Positions 58,823-64,000 of a stretch of 64,000 bases of DNA are shown in pieces. The translations under genes were made by a program, and so were the position numbers. Location of the stretch: assembly GCA_023333565.1 (NCBI GenBank), contig JAJKFH010003504.1, forward strand, positions 4,054,005-4,118,004, written 5' to 3'. Positions within the stretch are counted from its first letter, which is position 1. Each line of letters begins with the position of its first letter. The notes below the pieces were generated by a model. The model had not been told where the DNA came from. It worked only from the letters and a program-made list of their open reading frames with translations, and made no database searches. The stretch is from Puffinus mauretanicus (lineage: Eukaryota; Chordata; Aves; Procellariiformes; Procellariidae).

Positions 58823-59659
58823 ACAGAGTCCAAGCTGGGCAATAAGTACTCCAAGGAGAGAGACAGACTATAGCTGCAGCCCATCCCAGTCCACCAGCAC
58901 TGCATATTGCCGCTTGCTTAACATACTGTCCGGCTCTCAGCTCAGCTGCCTCGGGAGAAGCCACCTGGGCCACCTCAGAAGCAGAGAGTTCCATTCCTAG
59001 TGGGAGTGCCTGCGAGAAGCACGGAGCCCCACTTCCACGATCATTTCTCACACACGACAACCACGCTTTGCCCGTGGCTCTCTGGATGTGATGGGAAGTG
59101 TGCGCGTTGCCCTGGGAGAGGTGCACCCCTGGGCAGCACTACCCTTTCCTGCTTCGAAAGTCCCCAGTGTTTGGGGAGTCTCATCCGACCCAAGCTGATG
59201 CATGGGCCACACAGCCTGGCACTGTCCTGTGCCCCACCCCCTTGGAAACAAACCCCAAAACCTCCCTCAGCCCCATGGGGACTCCCTCCCCTCTGCAGCC
59301 CAGGCTGCTCTCCAAGGGGACAGGAGACAAGGGACGCACAGGGGGGGACCCGAGTTGGAGACCAGGGCACCCCTGAACCCACACCCGGCCGCCCCACTGC
59401 ATCACTGCATCTTCTGCTGGGCACTGCTGAGGAAGCACTGCCACCAGCCAAAGGCCCTCCTGGGGTCTCTCTGTGTCACAGAGTCCAGCGAGGCCTCCCC
59501 TAGCCCTGCAAAATTGTCACGCCCCGCCAAATACTATCCCAGTGGTATGACGGTATTCCTGACCATAACTGGGAAAGAACAGAGGGGCTTACTGGCAGCT
59601 CTTCCTTTCCCGGTTCTTGCCACTCACACACAGCAAGGCCAAGGCTGGTTGCCGCAGTC
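58823..59659. other. intergenic gap between convergent genes
   Basis: About 840 bp lie between the ME3 poly(A) signal (+) and the poly(A) signal of the - strand gene. From about 59,000 it is C-rich and proline-codon rich in several frames on both strands, so the open frames here (up to 201 codons) look like composition effects. No motif was recognised. Confidence 0.6.
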
Positions 59660-59665
59660 TTTATT
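59660..59665 (-). terminator. poly(A) signal of the - strand gene
   Basis: AATAAA on the - strand, 8 bp after the stop codon of the proposed terminal exon. A second - strand AATAAA lies near 60,380. Confidence 0.6.
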
Positions 59666-59673
59666 TAGTATCT

Positions 59674-59803
59674 TTAAGTGGCTTTCAGCACCAGGAAAAG
59701 CATCTCGTCCCTCTGCTGATGAGCCACAGTCTCTCCGGTGTCCGTGTGCTTGTAATGCCAGCACCTTTCACACTCCTCGCATAGGTAGGTCTTCTCACCT
59801 AGG
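59674..59803 (-). CDS. cysteine-rich terminal exon, probably of the CCDC81-like gene
   Basis: On the - strand a good pyrimidine-tract acceptor (TCTCTTTCTTTCCTTAG) opens a 43-codon frame that ends in TAA: LGEKTYLCEECERCWHYKHT, DTGETVAHQQRDEMLFLVLK, AT. A poly(A) signal follows at once. The CxxCxxC-x-H pattern suggests a metal-binding knuckle. Coding character, acceptor and poly(A) signal agree with a last exon. Linking it to the upstream CCDC81-like exons is inference from strand and position, because I did not find the connecting exons with certainty. Confidence 0.5.
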
Positions 59804-61007
59804 CTAAGGAAAGAAAGAGAAAACTGACAAGTTTCAGGTTCAGGGAGAGACACTGAGAAATACTCACATTTCCTGAGACCCTAAAACTGAGGTTTCCTTG
59901 CCTTTTCCATGGCTTGTGGAAAAAACTGTCTGCTTTTGAGAAGGGAGGTAGCAGGGTGGCAATTACTTTTTTTGTTTCAGAAAGGTGCCTACACAGATGC
60001 TTTTAGTTCCTTCCCTCTTCTCCTTCCTGTGCACCTCCCCACTGCTCAATTAAAGGCTCGACCTTTCTGTGCTTTCATCTTCTGGGCCTGACTTCTCAAA
60101 TATTAGACAAGAATTAAAAAAAAAAAAAAAAGAAAAAAAAGAGAGAGAATGCCTTATAGGTGGAGCCACGAAAAGCAGAAATTTTCCTGAACAGCCTGGA
60201 GCATCAGGGAGTGCTCAGCTGGTCTTATGACAGTCACCTGACAGTCTTCCCCTTCAAACACTGCCAGCAAGAAAGGCTTCATGCTTCCACCAATGAAGCC
60301 AAAGACAAGACGCTTTTTGACAGGTGGCTTGAAAGTCTTAATTCAATATTCAAGAAATGAGACTTCCAGAAGCATGGTTTATTCTTCAGAATACTGGTTC
60401 TGGTCTAGCTCGTCTTGGCCAGGCAAATATCGAGTCCAAGAGAGAGAGGATCAAGCCATGCCCTTGCCACAGCAGGGGCCTCTTTTTATCCTCTGGATTT
60501 GTCTGACATCTGTCATGCCTTGTAGGGGTGAGGCCAGCCAGAGAGACAGCAGCCCCTGCGTGGCTCTTCGGAGGCAGCGATGCTGGGACCTGGTACCTTC
60601 AGCCCCCAGCTCCCCTGGAGGAGGTAATGGCTGTTTTGGGGGAAGTCTGAAAATGCCTTCCATACCTGGGTCCTTCTCCCTGTAAATGTCTGAGCCATTT
60701 CTCATTGGACTCCAGGAACAGCCCAGGGTGTTGAACAAGCTCAGACACACATGGAGTGATCCCAAGAGCGTGTGGCCCTCTCCCCATATCATGAACTCAG
60801 CCCTGATCACTGTTACGATCTGTTGTTGGTTAATGATTGTAGGCAGCCAAGTACCATAAAACAGCTTGCTCACTCTCTGGCAGTGGCATGGGAAAGAGAT
60901 CAGAAGGGTTAAAGTAAGAATATCTCTGGGCCGAGATAAAAGACAGGTTAATAGGTAAAGCAAAACCTGCACACACAGGCACTCCCGGGAGCCACCTCCC
61001 ACGTTAC
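59804..61007 (-). other. introns of the CCDC81-like gene, exon content unresolved
   Basis: About 1.2 kb between the coiled-coil exon and the cysteine-rich exon. A 251-codon frame covers 60,451-61,206 on the - strand, but beyond the donor at 61,007 it looks like intron read-through. At 60,160-60,360 both strands are open. A poly-A/AG tract lies at 60,115-60,147. One or more small exons probably hide here. Confidence 0.45.
60115..60147. repeat. A-rich / AG microsatellite
   Basis: About 17 A followed by AGAAAAAAAAGAGAGAG. No retroposon body is recognised next to it. Confidence 0.75.
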
Positions 61008-61132
61008 TTGTTCTGTTAGGCTCTTCCTCCCTCCGTGCTTCTTCCTTCTTCTTCTTTTCCTCCACCTGCCCCTTGGGAGTCTGAAGAGGCCCTGCCCCAG
61101 CAGTTCTTCCAGTTGCTACATAGAGCCCAATC
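61008..61132 (-). CDS. CCDC81: CCDC81-like exon: charged coiled-coil segment
   Basis: The acceptor is TTCTTGTTTCCAG. The first base completes Lys from the preceding exon; then IGLYVATGRTAGAGPLQTPK, GQVEEKKKKEEARREEEPNR, T, with donor A|GTAACG. The Lys/Glu/Arg-rich stretch is typical of the coiled-coil linker of this family. It follows VFPK, corresponding to the VFPR-like motif after the HU domains. Phase 2 entry agrees with the exon at 61,294. The donor is only moderately strong, so the 3' edge may be off. Confidence 0.68.
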
Positions 61133-61293
61133 CTGGAAACAAGAAGACAGCAGGATCCAGTCCTTGGGAAAAGTCTCCCTCCAGCTCCTTCCCGAGCAGC
61201 GGGCAAGCCCTGGCACCACTGGCTGACCCAAGAGCAGCTGAGAAGCGGCTGACGTGGTCAGCAGCCAAGGGCTGCAGAAGCAAACGTACTCAC

Positions 61294-61379
61294 TTGGGAA
61301 ACACGACGACATTGCCAGCAGCCGTCTGGGAAGGGGCGTTCTTTCTGCCTGATACGTCCGAACCCGTCATCCCTGGCCT
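61294..61379 (-). CDS. CCDC81: CCDC81-like exon after the second HU domain
   Basis: The acceptor is GTCTCTCCTGCAG and the donor is CCCAA|GTGAGT. Eighty-six nt read RPGMTGSDVSGRKNAPSQTA, AGNVVVFP plus two bases. Joined to the preceding exon this gives LLKSLCS-RPGMTGSDVSGRK, which lines up with the LAKAL..RP.T.DSV.S segment of mammalian CCDC81 as I recall it. Two sides of a splice junction fitting a known family is good evidence for both exons. Confidence 0.75.
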
Positions 61380-61688
61380 CTGCAGGAGAGACAGTCCCGG
61401 GTGAGACCATTCCCAGGAAAGGATCCCGTTGCCAATCAAGGCAGCCAGCAGAAAGCTGCCCTCTGGCAGAGCTCGCTGTCCTCAGCATTAACCCCTCTTT
61501 ATTAGAAGCAGGAGCTGCACAGCGAGCGCCTGCACCCAGGTAATAACACTGCCTGGCTCTGTGCAAGGGCAAGAGGCAGCCGTCTCAAGCAGGAGACGAG
61601 TCAGACCCACAAGGAGAAGTCACTGCCAGTGGCCTTTCAGGGCATTTCCCAAGAACCCACGGCAGTGCTGGCGCAGTGAGACACTCAC

Positions 61689-61908
61689 GCTGCAGAGAGA
61701 TTTCAGCAGGAGGCTGGTGCTATCCAGGCTGCAAACAAAGCCTGCGGAAAACCGCATTTTGACTTTGTTCTTTCGGAAGCGCAGGCAGCCAATGTCCTTG
61801 AAGATGAAGTCTACGTCCCGCTTCTTTGCCAGGGGTGCACCGTGTCCCGAGGAACGCGGGTGTCCAAGGATACTGAGGCATAATTCAACAGAACAGTCGT
61901 AGAAGCAC
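61689..61908 (-). pseudogene. CCDC81: CCDC81-like HU-domain exon with frame-breaking deletion
   Basis: The acceptor TTTTTCCCCAG and donor AGC|GTGAGT are intact. From the incoming phase the exon reads GASTTVLLNYASVSLDTRVP, RDTV (start of the second HU domain) and then hits TAG. The rest of the domain, LAKKRDVDFIFKDIGCLRFR, KNKVKMRFSAGFVCSLDSTS, LLLKSLCS, is clear but in another frame, the one that joins correctly to the next exon. Compared with the family, about 14 residues between the two parts (roughly 40 nt) are missing. Either this copy is broken or the assembly lost these bases. Confidence 0.75.
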
Positions 61909-62429
61909 CTGGGGAAAAACAAGCGGGGAGCAAATGACGTTAGACAGTGCTGAAGTGGACGACAGTCAAGTTTGGGAAGCAGCTATTCACTTTCCCAGGG
62001 AAGTTGTTCCCAAGTGTCACAGCTTTGGGGGCCTGAGTCCTGTCCCCAGGGGCAATATCCCTGACTGCTAGAGCAAAGAGGATTGACACCGGAAAGAAGA
62101 CAATCCCTGAAAACAGGCTCTGAGGGCCTGGTGCCCCGCACCCGTGGTGAATCACTGATGCCACACCACATCCTCCCTGCTGCCATGAGCAGAAACGACA
62201 GCCAATGTGGCCATCAGGGTGCAAACAGTGCAGAGAGGAACCTTTTCAGGAGCTGCAACTTGGAGGGCGATGGAATGTTTGGGGCTGTCTTTGCTTGCCA
62301 GGAGCTCAGGCTGTTCTCAGGACTTTCTGAAGGAGCTCTAGACTTCTCTCAGTCCCCTGCCAGCAGCAGTTCAGCATGCACCCCAAAGGCCTCGCAAGAG
62401 GAAGCCGTCCCGTTCATCTGCCTTCTTAC

Positions 62430-62586
62430 CAGGAAGAGCTGCTTTCTCATATTGGAGCCCGTGAACCCATGCAAAGTTCTCCGACAGCTGGCAGATGGGC
62501 TTCTGCGCATGGAGGAACTCATGGCCCTCCATGGACAAATAGTGTTTAAAAAGGCAGAAGGTTCCCAGCCCAGGTATTCTGACTCG
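62430..62586 (-). CDS. CCDC81: CCDC81-like exon: first HU domain
   Basis: The acceptor is CTCCTTCTTTTCAG and the donor is CCTG|GTAAGA. 157 nt read RVRIPGLGTFCLFKHYLSME, GHEFLHAQKPICQLSENFAW, VHGLQYEKAALP. The GV.IPGLGTF...F...RP.F..SEKF...HGL pattern is the first HU-type domain of CCDC81. Family function is not firmly known to me; HU-like folds suggest nucleic-acid or protein binding and the mammalian protein is reported at the centrosome. Phase 1 exit matches the next exon. The frame is open upstream to 62,763, so a start in this exon cannot be excluded, but an upstream first exon is more usual. Confidence 0.78.
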
Positions 62587-63479
62587 CTGAAAAGAAGGAG
62601 AAAAGGAGGAACAGGGCTCAGTGTTTCTGAGATGGGACATAGCTTCTCCAAGCAAGGATGTTGTGCCCTGGCCACTGCTCATAGGGAAGGGGCCAGATGG
62701 CAGCAGTCCGGTGAGCTTTGGGTCTTTTCCACCTCCCTCCAGGGGTGCTGCAGAGCGGAGCAAACGCTCTCAGCTAGGGAGACTCCCCAAGGGCTTTACG
62801 ATAAGTGGGGAAAGCCTGGAGAAATGGCTCTGGCTGAATGCTGGGCTGCCCACTCTGTCCATGGGCAATGCACAAGCTGCAGGCAGCATGGATCAGTTCC
62901 TTCTGCTGGAGCTGGGCTCTTCTTTTTGTCCCAAGTGTCAGAGCAACAGGGCTGGTGGCATGTCTGTAGCCCGTGGTACCTCCAGGGTGGTTCTTCTGCC
63001 TCAAGAGATGATGCGGGGCCCTTAAACACCACCTCCCTCTCTCCAGGACAAATCCCAGCACAACAGGGCTGCTCAGCTGCCTGTTAAACTCCTTCGAGGC
63101 TCACTCTGCCCCACAGGTCAGAGTGGTGGCCCCAAATGGGAAGCAAAGGGACTCCTTGGAAACCCCTCCAGCTGAGGCCTGCTCCCGGGAGCGCTGCAGG
63201 GACACCGACGCCTTTGGTATGATGGCTCTCATCTCGAGGCTGTGACAGCCAGAGCGAGCCGCTCTACAGCAGCACTCAGCCAAGCCCCAGGGTGCCTGGG
63301 GAGGTTTGGTCAGTCGAACCACGCCAACCCCGGCACAAGAGTACACACCTTCAGGTGGCTGGTGCTACCCATGGTGTGAACCAGCTCTGAAAATGTGCTT
63401 GCCGCCTCGCTGCTCACAGACGAGCAGGAGGCCGGCGCCCTTGAACAGGCAATCAACATCCCGTCCGTTTAGGGGGGAC
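62587..63479 (-). other. 5' part of the CCDC81-like gene, unresolved
   Basis: The exon for the family's N-terminal segment before the first HU motif should lie here or in the CpG block, but I could not place it. One candidate frame ends ELVHTMGSTSHLK before a GTGTGT donor near 63,350; it has no family match. The + strand frame of 334 codons (62,083-63,087) is antisense to the exons above. Confidence 0.4.
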
Positions 63480-63710
63480 TGACAGTGGGGCCCAGCTCAG
63501 CAGAAAACTCACAGAGCACCAAGAAACGGGCAGAGAGGAGCAGAGTGACTCGCCCAGTGCCGAGGCGGGGACGGCCAAGGTCTGCGCCTGCCAGGCCGCG
63601 GCGCCGTCCCGCTGCGCCCTCGGGCAGCTCACACACAGCTCTCCTCAGCCTCTCCCGCCAGCCAGCTCGAGCACCGCCCCTGGGCCGGCCGGGCCCAGCA
63701 GCGAGGCCAG

Positions 63711-63746
63711 CCAATCACATGCCCCGAGCGGGAACGGCCCGCCAAT
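63711..63746 (+). promoter_or_regulatory. tandem CCAAT boxes
   Basis: Two copies of GCCAATCAC (CCAAT at 63,711 and 63,742) are 31 bp apart, about three helical turns, the spacing often seen for paired NF-Y sites. Confidence 0.6.
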
Positions 63747-63805
63747 CACGCGCTGCCAAGCCAGCAGCCTGCCGCCAGTCCGACACCAGCTGCCAGAGGC
63801 CCCGG

Positions 63806-63818
63806 GAAGGTTCCAGAA
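63806..63818. promoter_or_regulatory. heat-shock element
   Basis: GAAGGTTCCAGAA fits the three-unit inverted nGAAnnTTCnnGAAn consensus with no mismatch, 60 bp from the second CCAAT box. Confidence 0.55.
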
Positions 63819-64000
63819 GGAGCGGCAGGGCCCGGGCGGGAGCGGGACGGAAGGGGCGGGCAGCCCGCAGGCCCTGAGCGGGGGAGCCGAGGTGCAGCCC
63901 CGGGGGCAGCTGGGGCTGGGGGTGGCTGCCGGCCCCCAGGCGAGAGGGCTCCCACCAAGAGCCTGCCCACCAACATGAACCCGCTCAGACACACGGGAGG

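Larger units (their letters stand above)
63480..64000. promoter_or_regulatory. CpG-island promoter region
   Basis: A strongly GC- and CpG-rich block (many GCGG, CCGG and GGGCGGG motifs) contrasts sharply with the preceding intron-like sequence. It contains GC boxes, CCAAT boxes and a heat-shock element, listed separately. Its place at the 5' side of the - strand CCDC81-like gene suggests that gene's promoter, possibly shared with a gene starting to the right. Open frames on both strands inside it are probably composition effects. Confidence 0.7.

Noticed and set aside
59202..59807. 201-codon + strand frame and its - strand counterparts
   Set aside because: Proline-rich composition in all frames of a C-rich segment, no motif, and it overlaps the terminal exon of the opposite gene.
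60451..61206. 251-codon - strand open frame as a single gene
   Set aside because: Only 61,008-61,132 has splice sites and family context; the rest reads through introns and shows no domain.
62083..63087. 334-codon + strand open frame
   Set aside because: It is antisense to spliced, family-matching CCDC81-like exons, has no domain, and lies in GC-rich DNA where long chance frames are common.

Overview
This window is vertebrate nuclear DNA, almost certainly from a bird. The signs are many 5'-truncated CR1 LINEs ending in the (ATTCTATG)n tail, a family of avian endogenous-retrovirus LTRs, small coding exons separated by long introns, and two convergent genes in an order that, as I recall, matches the amniote ME3/CCDC81 neighbourhood. 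No bacterial or phage features are present.

Bases 1-58,822 (+ strand) are the 3' three-quarters of ME3, the mitochondrial NADP-dependent malic enzyme. Eleven coding exons (15,724-58,654) can be joined with canonical GT/AG sites and fully compatible phases. They give about 448 C-terminal residues ending in a TAA stop; a poly(A) signal follows at 58,817. The N-terminal part (targeting peptide and first domain, roughly 150 residues by comparison with the usual ~600-residue family length) must lie left of the window, so the first 15.7 kb is intron. The isoform call rests on the C-terminus, on the segment after the GLIVKGR motif, and on the NADP-type Ser-Lys and Lys residues.

The introns hold most of the mobile DNA. 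There are eight CR1 fragments on both strands, one of them about 1.45 kb and decayed. Four ERV LTRs all sit in the 16.4-kb intron between 24,178 and 40,572. Three are ordinary solo LTRs, two of them with perfect 5-bp target-site duplications. The fourth (31,121-31,784) is the most unusual object here. It is one LTR followed by a primer-binding site that runs on through 68 nt of tRNA-Lys(CUU) complement, then an inverted copy of the LTR's own first ~25 bases. The whole unit lies between perfect CTGGG duplications, so it seems to have integrated as a unit with two U3-type ends.

Bases 58,823-59,659 are a short intergenic gap. On the - strand, 59,660 to about 63,500 holds a CCDC81-like gene (HU-domain, coiled-coil protein) running toward ME3. 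Four internal exons are supported by splice sites and family similarity, and a cysteine-rich terminal exon is likely. One HU-domain exon carries an internal deletion of about 40 nt that shifts the frame, so this copy may be a pseudogene or contain an assembly error. A CpG-rich promoter-like block fills about 63,480-64,000, with two CCAAT boxes 31 bp apart and a perfect three-unit heat-shock element.
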